Positions 42,195 to 50,734 of a DNA stretch of 64,000 bases are shown one piece after another; position 1 is the first letter of the stretch; each line of letters opens with the position of its first letter. The notes beneath the pieces are model-generated. The model worked only from the letters and a program-made list of their open reading frames with translations. It searched no databases and was not told the DNA's origin. The translations under genes and the position numbers were made by a program. The DNA comes from Propionispira raffinosivorans DSM 20765 (GTDB lineage Bacteria > Bacillota > Negativicutes > Selenomonadales > Selenomonadaceae), in NCBI RefSeq assembly GCF_000381065.1, contig NZ_KB905850.1:1-64000 (forward strand), read 5' to 3'.

Positions 42195-43982
42195 ATGAAA
42201 ATCGACTATTTTAAAAACAGTTTAGCAAAAGCACATCTAGACGAAAAAGTTTGTCTTGATCGCATCAATCGAATCACATTCTTACGATTTGCTGCTTTTT
42301 GCAGCATGATTATCATCTGGGCTTTTGGTTATGATCAGCAAAACCGGCTGTGTTATTTTTTAGCAATGCTTTGTTTGGGGTATTTTGTATATTTAATCAA
42401 AAGCCAGCAAAAATTAAAAAATACACAGCGACTGCTAAAAAGTCGTCAAACCGTTTTAAAGCAATACCTCGATCGTTTTTCGAAAAACTGGCATGCTTTT
42501 ACCGAAAATGGCAAAGAATATTTGACCGAATATACAACGCAAGCGAAAGACTTGGATCTTTTAGGAAGTGCCTCACTCTACCAGTATATCTGCGCTGCCT
42601 ATACAGCATATGGCAAACAAAAATTATCGCATGCTTTGCTTGATGCACCGCAGACCCCAACAAGTATAAAAAGGCGACAGCAATCCGTGTCAGACCTTGC
42701 TAGAAAGCAAGACTTATCAATTGATTTGCAAGTCTTGCTTAATCTTTTACCAGCAAAACAATCTACCCTTGCTGACAGTGAAAAATTTCTAAACCAAATC
42801 GAAGCAACCGAAGCTTATGCCGGACCAGTCTTAAAGTTTTTCATTTCAGTTCTGCCTATCCTGACGGTCTTAAGTTTAGTTTGCGGAGAACTTGGCATAT
42901 TTTCATGGCAGATAGGCTTGATCTTTTTATTCGTTCAATTTTCCCTTTCAGGTTTTTTTTATGGAAAAAATAGCAGTTTTCTCGCACCACTTTCTTCATT
43001 TGATCAACAACTGAAAATGTATGAACAAATTTTTCATACGATCGAAAAAGCAGCCTTCACATCACCGTTACAAGAATTGCAAACCAAGCTCACAAAAGAC
43101 GGCGGCGCCTGCAAAAAAATTCGCAAATTATATAGGATCAGTGAATGTGCAAAAATGCGTGGTAACTTATTTTTTTATTTTCTCGCCAATACATTGCTCC
43201 TCTGGGATTTCCACTGTGCTCTTCATTTCACAAAATGGAAGCAGCATACGGCACAAGATGTAAGAGTTTGGCTCGATACATTAGGCGAATTCGAATTGAC
43301 TTTAAGCCTCGCAGTACTCTGCCATATTAAGGAAAATTATGTTTTTCCGACAATCACAGACTCAGCATCACCGATCGTCCAAGCTGTCGATCTTTCACAT
43401 GTCTTGCTGGAAGAAAGCTCTGCCATTGCGAATTCGCTTGAAATCAATGCCACGACCTGTATTATAACGGGGTCTAATATGTCCGGCAAAACAACATTTT
43501 TACGAAGCATTGGTATCAGTAGTGTCCTAGCCTATGCCGGAGCTCCTGTTTGTGCGAAATCTTTTACGGTATCTCCGATGAATATTTTCACCTCCATGCG
43601 TATCGAAGATGATATTTCTAAAGGAATTTCTACCTTTTATGCAGAACTGCTTCGCATAAAAGGCATGGTTGAATTCAGCAAAAGCCATCAGCCTATGCTC
43701 ATTTTAATTGATGAAATATTCAAAGGTACAAATTCTGCAGATCGCATCATCGGTGCTGCAGAGACAATCCGAAAGTTAACAAATCCCTGGAGTATTACTT
43801 TTGTATCAACTCATGATTTCGAACTCTGCCGCCTTGCTGAATCGGAACATATCCCCATCACGAACTATCATTTCGAAGAATATTACACCGACAATGAAAT
43901 CCATTTTGATTACAAACTAAAACCAGGTCAATGTCAAACAACAAACGCCAAATATCTACTCAAAATGGCGGGGATTTTATAA
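42195..43982 (+). CDS. MutS-like membrane-anchored ATPase
   Basis: A 595-residue protein of the MutS-related group that is not the mismatch-repair enzyme. Two pairs of membrane segments (about 28-70 and 210-260) precede a helical lever region and a C-terminal MutS-type ATPase: Walker A ITGSNMSGKTTFLRSIG, the MutS block FTSMRIEDDISKGISTFYAE, Walker B MLILIDEIFKGTNSADR and the histidine in FVSTHDFELC. The DNA mismatch-recognition domains are absent. Its role is not established; it may remodel a DNA or protein complex at the membrane. GAGGAG precedes the ATG. It stands apart from repair genes. Confidence 0.85.
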   Translation: MKIDYFKNSLAKAHLDEKVCLDRINRITFLRFAAFCSMIIIWAFGYDQQNRLCYFLAMLCLGYFVYLIKSQQKLKNTQRLLKSRQTVLKQYLDRFSKNWHAFTENGKEYLTEYTTQAKDLDLLGSASLYQYICAAYTAYGKQKLSHALLDAPQTPTSIKRRQQSVSDLARKQDLSIDLQVLLNLLPAKQSTLADSEKFLNQIEATEAYAGPVLKFFISVLPILTVLSLVCGELGIFSWQIGLIFLFVQFSLSGFFYGKNSSFLAPLSSFDQQLKMYEQIFHTIEKAAFTSPLQELQTKLTKDGGACKKIRKLYRISECAKMRGNLFFYFLANTLLLWDFHCALHFTKWKQHTAQDVRVWLDTLGEFELTLSLAVLCHIKENYVFPTITDSASPIVQAVDLSHVLLEESSAIANSLEINATTCIITGSNMSGKTTFLRSIGISSVLAYAGAPVCAKSFTVSPMNIFTSMRIEDDISKGISTFYAELLRIKGMVEFSKSHQPMLILIDEIFKGTNSADRIIGAAETIRKLTNPWSITFVSTHDFELCRLAESEHIPITNYHFEEYYTDNEIHFDYKLKPGQCQTTNAKYLLKMAGIL

Positions 43983-44059
43983 AAGAATCTATCATTTGAT
44001 CCACTATCTGCTATAATATTAGATAGTGGATTTTATATTATATAAGGAGATTAGATTGA

Positions 44060-44410
44060 ATGAAATACGAAGCTAGTATTACCTCAATTGGTAACCTCGC
44101 AAGAAATTTTTTAGAAAGCAATAAAAGTATCATTATCCTGGATGAAGGTATACGCCCAAATTTAGCTGAAATGGTCGTTGCACATACAAAAGCCGAACTG
44201 AAAGAAGATATTGTCGCTGGTGATACTTTAGTTTGGGGCAAACACGCTTTCAGCATAACATCCGTTGGTGAAGATGCAAATAAGAACCTCCGCGATGAAG
44301 GTCATTGCACCATCGTTTTCAATGGTGACAATAACATGCCAGGTCAAATTTCTGTTAAAGGCGATATGGAACCAAGACTGCATCGCGAAGATCTGATTCA
44401 AATTAAATAG
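44060..44410 (+). CDS. Orphan PTS glucitol/sorbitol-type IIA component
   Basis: A 116-residue IIA protein of the glucitol/sorbitol family, at normal length (VAGDTLVWGKHAFSITSVG and GDMEPRLHREDLIQIK are family blocks). The candidate phosphohistidine lies in MVVAHTKAEL. No IIB or IIC gene for this sugar is near, so it may feed a permease elsewhere or act as a regulator. AAGGAG precedes the ATG. It has its own terminator. Confidence 0.82.
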   Translation: MKYEASITSIGNLARNFLESNKSIIILDEGIRPNLAEMVVAHTKAELKEDIVAGDTLVWGKHAFSITSVGEDANKNLRDEGHCTIVFNGDNNMPGQISVKGDMEPRLHREDLIQIK

Positions 44411-44421
44411 ATATTGCAAAA

Positions 44422-44459
44422 GAGCATCCTGGAATTTTTCCCCGGGATGCTCTTTTTTT
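44422..44459 (+). terminator. Terminator of the orphan IIA gene
   Basis: GAGCATCC pairs with GGGATGCTC with a further GG/CC step and is followed by seven T. Confidence 0.88.
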
Positions 44460-44472
44460 GTGAAAAAATCTT

Positions 44473-45147
44473 TTAAATATTTGGCAGCTGCCAATCAATA
44501 GCAGTTTGTCCTGTTTGTTCCAGAAACGCATTCGTTTTAGAAAATGGGCGACTGCCAAAAAAGCCTCGATGAGCCGAAAGTGGACTTGGATGCGGTGCTT
44601 CCAAAATGAAATGATTTGGATTGGTAATCATTGCTTTTTTCTTGCGCGCTGGTGAACCCCACAAAATAAATACCAGTGGTTTTTCTCGCTCATTTAATAA
44701 AGAAATTATTTTGTCCGTAAAAGTTTCCCAGCCTGCATCATGATGTGAATTGGCCTGATGAGCCCGAACCGTAAGAACTGTATTCAAAAGAAGTACCCCC
44801 TGCTCAGCCCATGGCTGCAAGCAGCCATTATTGGGTAGTGAACAGTTTAAATCGGTTTTGAGTTCTTTAAATATATTCAGCAGCGATGGCGGTGGTTCAA
44901 CCCCTGGCTGCACGGAAAAGCTCAAGCCATGTGCCTGCTTGGGTCCGTGATAAGGATCCTGTCCTAAAATCACTACTTTTGTTTTTTGATAACTCGTATA
45001 ATGAAGTGCATTAAATATATCATACACTCCTGGATATATGTTCTGCGTTTTGTATTCATGAATAAGAAATTCACGTAATTTTAGATAATATGGCAGCTTT
45101 AGTTCTTCCGATAAAAGCTCTGCCCAATCATTTTTAAAAATTTCCAT
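44473..45147 (-). CDS. ung: Uracil-DNA glycosylase
   Basis: A 224-residue family-1 uracil-DNA glycosylase that removes uracil from DNA in base-excision repair. The catalytic water-activating motif [18 protein letters not shown], the uracil-pocket region [17 protein letters not shown] and the intercalation loop [13 protein letters not shown] are all intact. Length is typical of the family. AAGGAG precedes the ATG. It stands alone, convergent with the orphan IIA gene. Confidence 0.96.
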   Translation of the reverse strand: MEIFKNDWAELLSEELKLPYYLKLREFLIHEYKTQNIYPGVYDIFNALHYTSYQKTKVVILGQDPYHGPKQAHGLSFSVQPGVEPPPSLLNIFKELKTDLNCSLPNNGCLQPWAEQGVLLLNTVLTVRAHQANSHHDAGWETFTDKIISLLNEREKPLVFILWGSPARKKKAMITNPNHFILEAPHPSPLSAHRGFFGSRPFSKTNAFLEQTGQTAIDWQLPNI

Positions 45148-45241
45148 ATATGTCGCTCCTTATGTACACTATCCGATACTAAGTATATTATACTAAAAAA
45201 ATCGTACAATGCCAGCAAATCATAAAAGAACAAAAAAAATA

Positions 45242-45277
45242 AAATGTTGAAATACTTTTACAGCTATTTCAACATTT
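45242..45277 (-). terminator. Terminator downstream of korC
   Basis: AAATGTTGAAATA pairs perfectly with TATTTCAACATTT; the minus strand continues with a long T-run. It lies about 120 bases after korC, beyond the repeat copy. Confidence 0.75.
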
Positions 45278-45330
45278 ATTTTTGAAAACATTGATTCTTA
45301 TCTATAATATAAATACATTAAATAAATTAC

Positions 45331-45384
45331 AGCTAGCCTATCAAGCTGCCAGGAAGGGGAAATATCTAATGCAACTTATATAGG
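45331..45384. repeat. Palindromic intergenic repeat, partial copy (copy C)
   Basis: AGCTAGCCTATCAAGCTGCC AGGAAGGGG then TAATGCAACTTATATAGG matches the right arm and outer end of the full copy at 18882-19000. It lies in the gap before the korC stop. Confidence 0.65.
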
Positions 45385-45396
45385 ATAAAATTGCTC

Positions 45397-45921
45397 TTAT
45401 TTTGTTACAGCATCGTAACCAACTTGGAGTGCCTGCATATTACGATCAATTGTAGCCGGCGGTACACGCTGGGCAACTGCTTTTTTTATTGTTTCAAAGT
45501 CTACCAATTCCGTGATTTTAACAAGTGCACCCAGTGCTACAATATTCGCAAATAAAGATTTTCCTATTTTATCAACCGCAAGTTTTGTTATCGGAATCGA
45601 TATAATATTAGGGAAATTCGGGGGATTCGGTACCAGGTCTGTATCAATCACCAGAGTCCCCCCCACCGCTAAATCCTTAGAATATTTATCAGCTGCCGCC
45701 TGCGTAAGTGCCAACACCAATTCCGGCACTAAAACTTTAGGATGATATATCGGCTGATCTGAAATAATAACTTCCGCTTTCGAAGCACCACCGCGTGCTT
45801 CCGGACCATAAGACTGCGACTGCACTGCTTCTTTACCTTCGCGCACTACTGCCTCCGCTAAAATAATAGCCGCAGTAATAACACCCTGTCCCCCTGAACC
45901 TGACAATCTTATTTGCGCCAT
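45397..45921 (-). CDS. korC: 2-oxoacid:ferredoxin oxidoreductase, gamma subunit
   Basis: A 174-residue gamma subunit. It begins with RLSGSGGQGVITAAIILAEA, the family signature, and has SYGPEARGGASKAEVIIS. It contributes to the CoA-binding catalytic domain of the four-subunit enzyme. Its start touches the stop of korB (TAATG). The operon is korD-korA-korB-korC, on the minus strand. In anaerobes the complex makes succinyl-CoA or another acyl-CoA and reduced ferredoxin, or runs in reverse. Confidence 0.92.
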   Translation of the reverse strand: MAQIRLSGSGGQGVITAAIILAEAVVREGKEAVQSQSYGPEARGGASKAEVIISDQPIYHPKVLVPELVLALTQAAADKYSKDLAVGGTLVIDTDLVPNPPNFPNIISIPITKLAVDKIGKSLFANIVALGALVKITELVDFETIKKAVAQRVPPATIDRNMQALQVGYDAVTK

Positions 45922-46742
45922 TATTTTGCACCCCCTGCCACATCAATAACTTCTTGGTAAGCTGTCGTATATTCAACAAAATCAGCTTGATAGAATAAAC
46001 CAATCGGGAATTTTCCTTCTCTTTTATCGTCCGGCAGTTTATCCCAAGCCGCTTTCATCACGGCTGTATCTCGCATCCATTTCATCATATCCGGTGCATC
46101 TCCCATCTTATTCTTACGACCAAATGCAGTCGGACATTGAACAACCGCTTCAATAAAGGAAAATCCTTTGTTATCAAAACCAGCAGCAATCATATCAGAA
46201 AGATGTTTTACATGAAAAGCTGTACTGCGTGCTACATAGGTAGCGCCAGCAGCTTCCGCAAGATGACAAGCATCAAATGGACGGTCAACGGTTCCGTATG
46301 GAGCTGTCGTCGCTTTTTTATGAAGCGGTGTCATTGGGGAAGCCTGCCCACCCGTCATACCATAAATGTGATTATTAAACATAATAACCGTTAAATCAAC
46401 ATTACGTCTTGCACCATGGATAAAGTGATTACCACCGATAGCCGTACAGTCACCATCACCGGTAATAACAACAACATTAAGTTCAGGATTCGCTAATTTA
46501 ATCCCAGTAGCAAAAGGAATTGCCCTGCCATGTGCCGTGTGGAGTGTATCAAAATTCATATAGCCGGAAGCTCTCGATGAGCAGCCAATACCCGACACAA
46601 TAATCGTTTTGTCTTGATCAAGATTTTTCGCTTCAATCGCCTGCACGATGGATTTCATAGCCGTACCATTGCCACAGCCAGGACACCATAAATGTGGTAA
46701 ACGATTTTGTCTAAAATATTTTTCGTATGATCTTTCAAGCAT
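45921..46742 (-). CDS. korB: 2-oxoacid:ferredoxin oxidoreductase, beta subunit
   Basis: A 273-residue beta subunit that binds thiamine diphosphate. LPHLWCPGCGNGTAMKSIVQ is the cofactor-proximal motif, TGDGDCTAIGGNHFIHGARR binds Mg and diphosphate, and GMTGGQASPMTPLHKKATTA is the usual loop. The catalytic and structural pattern fits the KorB group (no extra iron-sulfur domain). It overlaps korA and korC at TAATG junctions, so synthesis is coupled. Confidence 0.95.
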   Translation of the reverse strand: MLERSYEKYFRQNRLPHLWCPGCGNGTAMKSIVQAIEAKNLDQDKTIIVSGIGCSSRASGYMNFDTLHTAHGRAIPFATGIKLANPELNVVVITGDGDCTAIGGNHFIHGARRNVDLTVIMFNNHIYGMTGGQASPMTPLHKKATTAPYGTVDRPFDACHLAEAAGATYVARSTAFHVKHLSDMIAAGFDNKGFSFIEAVVQCPTAFGRKNKMGDAPDMMKWMRDTAVMKAAWDKLPDDKREGKFPIGLFYQADFVEYTTAYQEVIDVAGGAK

Positions 46743-47890
46743 TATTCATCAACCCCCGCACAAAGATTTTCAATAGCATTGACCAGTTCCTGCGGTGTAA
46801 AAATCTCCGTATTATATTTCGCCAAAAGTTTGACACGAGCATTGCCGCCTGCAGCACGTTCTACTTCGCCAACCAGCTGTCCATAATTAAGTTCTGGTAC
46901 CAGAATCGCTTTGACCTGTTTCGCTGTTTTTTTGATAATTTTATCAGCAAACGGCCAGATTGTCATCAACCGAACCATTCCGACTTTCAAACCTTGATCA
47001 CGTGCCGTACGGACTGCTTCATATGCCGTACGAGCCGTTCCGCCATAGGCAACAACTGCATACTGCGCATCTTCCATGAAAAATTCTTCAAAATGGGTAA
47101 TTTCATCTTGCACATGCATGATTTTTTCATGCATGCGGCGGATGGCATCTTCCGTTACCTTCGGGCTGCCGGATGGAAAACCAGTTTCGTCATGAATTAG
47201 TCCCGTCACATGGATATGATAGCCTTGTCCAAAATCCGCAACATTTGGGACCATATCTTCGTCAGGGCGATACGGTTCATACCCTTGTGCTCTAGTTGTT
47301 TTAGGTACACGCCGTGGGTAAATTTCAATATCCTTTACTTCTGGCAAAACTACTTTTTCTCGCAGATGACCCACAATTTCATCCATCAATACAATAACAG
47401 GCGTTCTGAAACGTTCGGAATAATTGACTGCTAAAATGGTAGCATCAAATGCTTCACGAACCGTCCACGGTGAAAGTGCAATCATAGGATGATCACCATG
47501 TGTTCCCCAACGTGCCTGCATAACATCGCCTTGAGATGGTGAAGTTGGCTGACCCGTAGACGGGCCCACACGCTGCACATTCACAATAACAATTGGAATC
47601 TCTGCACAAGCAGCATAACCAATCAGCTCTTGCTTAAGTGAAAACCCTGGGCCGGAGGTTGCCGTAAGTGCTTTTTGTCCAGCGAGTACCGCTCCCAAAA
47701 CAACACCCATGCTGGCAATTTCATCTTCCATTTGAATAAACTTACCGCCTAAGCCTGGCAGTTTTTGTGCCATCGTTTCGGCAATCTCTGTGGAAGGTGT
47801 AATAGGATAGCCGCCAAAAAAGCGTACACCAGCAGCCAATGCTCCTTGGGCACAAGCTTCATTTCCTTGAATCAGTCTTGCTTCACTCAT
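46742..47890 (-). CDS. korA: 2-oxoacid:ferredoxin oxidoreductase, alpha subunit
   Basis: A 382-residue alpha subunit. GVRFFGGYPITPSTEIAETM and GPSTGQPTSPSQGDVMQARW are conserved KorA blocks. It combines with the beta subunit to form the decarboxylating site. Its start overlaps korD by four bases. 2-oxoglutarate is the likely substrate from similarity of this four-gene set to KorDABC, but other 2-oxoacids are possible. Confidence 0.93.
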   Translation of the reverse strand: MSEARLIQGNEACAQGALAAGVRFFGGYPITPSTEIAETMAQKLPGLGGKFIQMEDEIASMGVVLGAVLAGQKALTATSGPGFSLKQELIGYAACAEIPIVIVNVQRVGPSTGQPTSPSQGDVMQARWGTHGDHPMIALSPWTVREAFDATILAVNYSERFRTPVIVLMDEIVGHLREKVVLPEVKDIEIYPRRVPKTTRAQGYEPYRPDEDMVPNVADFGQGYHIHVTGLIHDETGFPSGSPKVTEDAIRRMHEKIMHVQDEITHFEEFFMEDAQYAVVAYGGTARTAYEAVRTARDQGLKVGMVRLMTIWPFADKIIKKTAKQVKAILVPELNYGQLVGEVERAAGGNARVKLLAKYNTEIFTPQELVNAIENLCAGVDE

Positions 47891-48087
47891 AATTCCACCT
47901 TCTTATCTACAAAAATCGCATAATCTGGGCAACGCAATTCACACTGACCACAAGCAATACAAGCTTCACCATCAATAACTTGAACTTTTCCTAAAAGATT
48001 GATTCCCAAAACTTTTTTCGGACAAAAGGCGACGCAAATGCCACACCCCTTACACCTTACCGACTTAATCGTAATTTCGGACTTCAT
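47887..48087 (-). CDS. korD: 2-oxoacid:ferredoxin oxidoreductase, delta (ferredoxin) subunit
   Basis: A 66-residue two-cluster ferredoxin-like subunit. Two cysteine sets are present: CKGCGICVAFCPKKV and CIACGQCELRCPDYA, each of the CxxCxxCxxxCP type for a 4Fe-4S cluster. It carries electrons from the catalytic subunits to ferredoxin. It is the first gene of the operon, with GGGAGG before the ATG, and overlaps korA. No clear promoter was identified in the 260 bases upstream. Confidence 0.93.
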   Translation of the reverse strand: MKSEITIKSVRCKGCGICVAFCPKKVLGINLLGKVQVIDGEACIACGQCELRCPDYAIFVDKKVEL

Positions 48088-48293
48088 TCAGCTTTCCTCC
48101 CCTATCCCTATGCATAAGTGAAAATAATCACCACATTGAATTTATATAAAATTCATTCATGAGTTCACTAATTACAATAATAACAAATATACAAAGAAAA
48201 ATCCATTGTCTTTGTACATTTATTCTTCAAGCATCCAAGTATACAATACAATTATGCAAAGACAGAATAATTATACAAAAATTTAATAACAAA

Positions 48294-48326
48294 AGAGATG
48301 GCAGGCGCAAAGCACCTGCCATCTCT
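48294..48326 (-). terminator. Terminator of ptsI
   Basis: AGAGATGGCAGG pairs perfectly with CCTGCCATCTCT; on the minus strand T's follow. It lies 20 bases past the ptsI stop. Confidence 0.9.
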
Positions 48327-48346
48327 TCGTTGAAATATTGAATATT

Positions 48347-50053
48347 TTATAAACTTTTATATAAGTATTCTTTAATTGCGTCGCCATCTTCCATTTTCAT
48401 AATGGCATCAAGCGTTGCTTTTGCTTTCGTAAAGGTAACTGAACGAATCTTATCTTTTACTTTTGGAATCGACGGTGCACTCATGCTAAGTTCATTGATC
48501 CCCATAGCCATTAAGATAACAGCTGCATATGGATCACTAGCCATTTCACCGCACATCCCAGCCCAAATACCATTATCGCGTGCTGCTTTAATCGTCGTTT
48601 GGATCAAGTTAAGTACTGCTGGATTGAAATGATTATACAAATAGCTTACATTGTGATTTACACGATCGACAGCAAGCGTATATTGTACCAAATCATTCGT
48701 ACCTATACTGAAAAAGTCAACATGTTTTGCCAACATCGGTGCCATAACAGCAGCGGCTGGCGTTTCCACCATAATACCGAGCTGAACATTGTTGGAAAAG
48801 GCTTTTTCTTCATGAGCAAGCTCTATTTTTGCCTGTTCGATGAGTTCTTTTACTTGCTTAATTTCAGCAACATTAATAACCATTGGAAGCATAATTGCTG
48901 CTTTACCATAAACACCCGCACGTAAAATCGCTTTCAACTGTGGCATAAACAAATCACGTCTCTGTAAGCTAATTCGAATAGCCCGCCAGCCAAGAAACGG
49001 ATTTTCTTCTTTTGGTATTTCCAGATAAGCTAATGGTTTATCTCCACCAATATCCATGGTACGAATAACACAAAGATTGCCATTGCATTTTTCCACAGCT
49101 TCTTTGTAGGTTTTAAACTGATCTTCTTCGGTTGGGATATTCTGACGTCCCATGAACACAAATTCTGAACGGAACAACCCAACACCTTCGCAGCCATACG
49201 CAAGGGCACTTTCCACATCCATATGGGTTCCAATATTAGCCATTAGCTCTACACGAACTCCATCGGTAGTTTCAGCTGGAAGCGGTGCAAGTTTCGCATA
49301 ATATGCTTTAATTTCCGATTGTTTTTGCATTTTTTCTTTATAGGAAGTGATCATATCTTCCGTTGGTGAAATAATAATTTCACCCGTTTCACCATCAAGT
49401 AAAACGGAATCACCATCTTTGATTATATCCACGCGTTCACCCAAGCCAACCACCGTAGCAATCGCACGAGCTTTCGCAATAATAACAGCATGACAAGTAG
49501 TACTGCCTTGACCTAAAATAACGCCAGCAATTTTTTCAGTTGGAATATTGGCAATAACCGATGGTTCAATTTCGTTACCACAAAGAATAACCGCCGCTGC
49601 ACCAAGTTCCGGCTCTTTTACGCCTAAAATATATTTGGCAATGCGTTTACAAACATCGCGGATATCAACAGCGCGTTCACGAAAATAGGCATCATCCATA
49701 CGTTCAAACATTGCAGCGGACTCTTCAGCAGCCGCAAGAACAGCACGAGGTGCTGAACCAAATTCTTCGACTTTGCTTTTCATGGAATCTTCCATCATTG
49801 GATCTTGCGCCATCATACGATGCGCTTCCATAATAGCTGCCTGTTCCGGCATGTCTCTTTCCTGTAATGTTTTCACATTTTTCTGTAAAATCTCAGTAAC
49901 CGCCTGCAGTGCTTTTTCAACCTTTGCAAGTTCGGCATCTTTGCTTTCTGGTTTATAATCGGCTAAATACCCATCGATATTCTGTCCGACAAGCAAAATT
50001 TTGCCAATTGCAATTCCAGAAATAACACCTTTTCCACGTAAAACTTCTGGCAT
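48347..50053 (-). CDS. ptsI: PTS enzyme I (phosphoenolpyruvate-protein phosphotransferase)
   Basis: A 568-residue enzyme I, first step of the phosphotransferase system: it takes phosphate from phosphoenolpyruvate and gives it to HPr. The phosphohistidine lies in GQGSTTCHAVIIAKARAIAT (His188). The C-terminal PEP-binding domain shows GVGLFRSEFVFMGR and IMVETPAAAVMAPMLAKHVD, then FFSIGTNDLVQYTLAVDRVN. GGAGG precedes the ATG. It follows ptsH by 24 bases and should be driven by the sigma-54 promoter at 50519-50534. Confidence 0.97.
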   Translation of the reverse strand: MPEVLRGKGVISGIAIGKILLVGQNIDGYLADYKPESKDAELAKVEKALQAVTEILQKNVKTLQERDMPEQAAIMEAHRMMAQDPMMEDSMKSKVEEFGSAPRAVLAAAEESAAMFERMDDAYFRERAVDIRDVCKRIAKYILGVKEPELGAAAVILCGNEIEPSVIANIPTEKIAGVILGQGSTTCHAVIIAKARAIATVVGLGERVDIIKDGDSVLLDGETGEIIISPTEDMITSYKEKMQKQSEIKAYYAKLAPLPAETTDGVRVELMANIGTHMDVESALAYGCEGVGLFRSEFVFMGRQNIPTEEDQFKTYKEAVEKCNGNLCVIRTMDIGGDKPLAYLEIPKEENPFLGWRAIRISLQRRDLFMPQLKAILRAGVYGKAAIMLPMVINVAEIKQVKELIEQAKIELAHEEKAFSNNVQLGIMVETPAAAVMAPMLAKHVDFFSIGTNDLVQYTLAVDRVNHNVSYLYNHFNPAVLNLIQTTIKAARDNGIWAGMCGEMASDPYAAVILMAMGINELSMSAPSIPKVKDKIRSVTFTKAKATLDAIMKMEDGDAIKEYLYKSL

Positions 50054-50076
50054 TTCCTGGGTCCTCCTCTTGTTTA

Positions 50077-50340
50077 TTATTCTTCACCGAATTTTGAATT
50101 TACTAAATCTTTTAAAGTAGTTACTGCTTTATCCGCATCGTCGCCTTCAGCACTGATAACAACTTCTGTACCATTTACAAGGCCCATGCTCATAATCATA
50201 AGAATGCTTTTTGCATCAACCGTTTTACCTTTTGCAGTTAATTTTATTTTAGATTTGAATTTGGTAGCTGCCTGTACGAGCATTGATGCTGGACGTGCAT
50301 GAATACCTGCTTTGTTGCTGATGATTACTTTTTGTTCCAT
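50077..50340 (-). CDS. ptsH: PTS phosphocarrier protein HPr
   Basis: An 87-residue HPr. The phosphohistidine is in KAGIHARPASMLVQ (His14), and the regulatory serine in KSILMIMSMG (Ser45), so both PEP-dependent and HPr-kinase-dependent phosphorylation are possible. The start at 50340 follows GGGGA; an in-frame ATG at 50355 overlaps that site. It is the first gene of the ptsH-ptsI pair, about 165 bases after the probable sigma-54 start site. Confidence 0.96.
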   Translation of the reverse strand: MEQKVIISNKAGIHARPASMLVQAATKFKSKIKLTAKGKTVDAKSILMIMSMGLVNGTEVVISAEGDDADKAVTTLKDLVNSKFGEE

Positions 50341-50518
50341 AATTAAAATCCCCATTCATTTTTTATTTAGATCTCACATAGACAACCGTCTAATTGAAAA
50401 TCAACATTAAATACATTCGACAACTAGACGTTTGTTTCCCTGCTTTCACTAACAAAATAACGATCTCTATGATAAAAAATCACTTTATTTTATGTAAGTA
50501 CAAGCCGTTATATATTAT

Positions 50519-50534
50519 TGCAAGTATCGTGCCA
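50519..50534 (-). promoter_or_regulatory. Sigma-54 (-24/-12) promoter of ptsH-ptsI
   Basis: On the minus strand the site is TGGCACGATACTTGCA, a full match to the sigma-54 consensus. It reads towards ptsH (start 50340), giving a leader of about 165 bases. The next gene upstream encodes a sigma-54 activator with an HPr domain. Confidence 0.9.
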
Positions 50535-50566
50535 ACTTTAATCACATGAGTTTTTAGACGAATTAA

Positions 50567-50614
50567 GTTACACACAGCCCCTAAAATATCATTTTATTTT
50601 AAAAATAGTGTAAC
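50567..50614. promoter_or_regulatory. Candidate enhancer site for the HPr-domain activator
   Basis: Inverted seven-base elements GTTACAC (50567-50573) and GTGTAAC (50608-50614) lie 33-80 bases upstream of the ptsH sigma-54 promoter, with centres about four helical turns apart. Function is inferred from position and symmetry. Confidence 0.45.
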
Positions 50615-50661
50615 AAAATTGTAAATTTTGAATTTTATGAAAATATTTTTATTTTACGCTA

Positions 50662-50707
50662 TAGTAAAAAGTATCAGATTTAGGTGTTTACTTGATACTT
50701 TTTACTA
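50662..50707 (-). terminator. Terminator of the HPr-domain activator gene
   Basis: TAGTAAAAAGTATCA pairs perfectly with TGATACTTTTTACTA across a 16-base loop; TTTTT within the arm follows the GC part on the minus strand. Confidence 0.7.
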
Positions 50708-50734
50708 TATCTTGATATAAATTACCATGGTAAA

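Larger units (their letters stand above)
50341..50734. other. Regulatory region upstream of ptsH
   Basis: About 390 bases with no gene. It contains the 5' leader of ptsH, the sigma-54 promoter (50519-50534), an inverted site pair GTTACAC (50567-50573) and GTGTAAC (50608-50614) that may be the activator's enhancer, and the terminator of the upstream activator gene (50662-50707). Confidence 0.7.
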
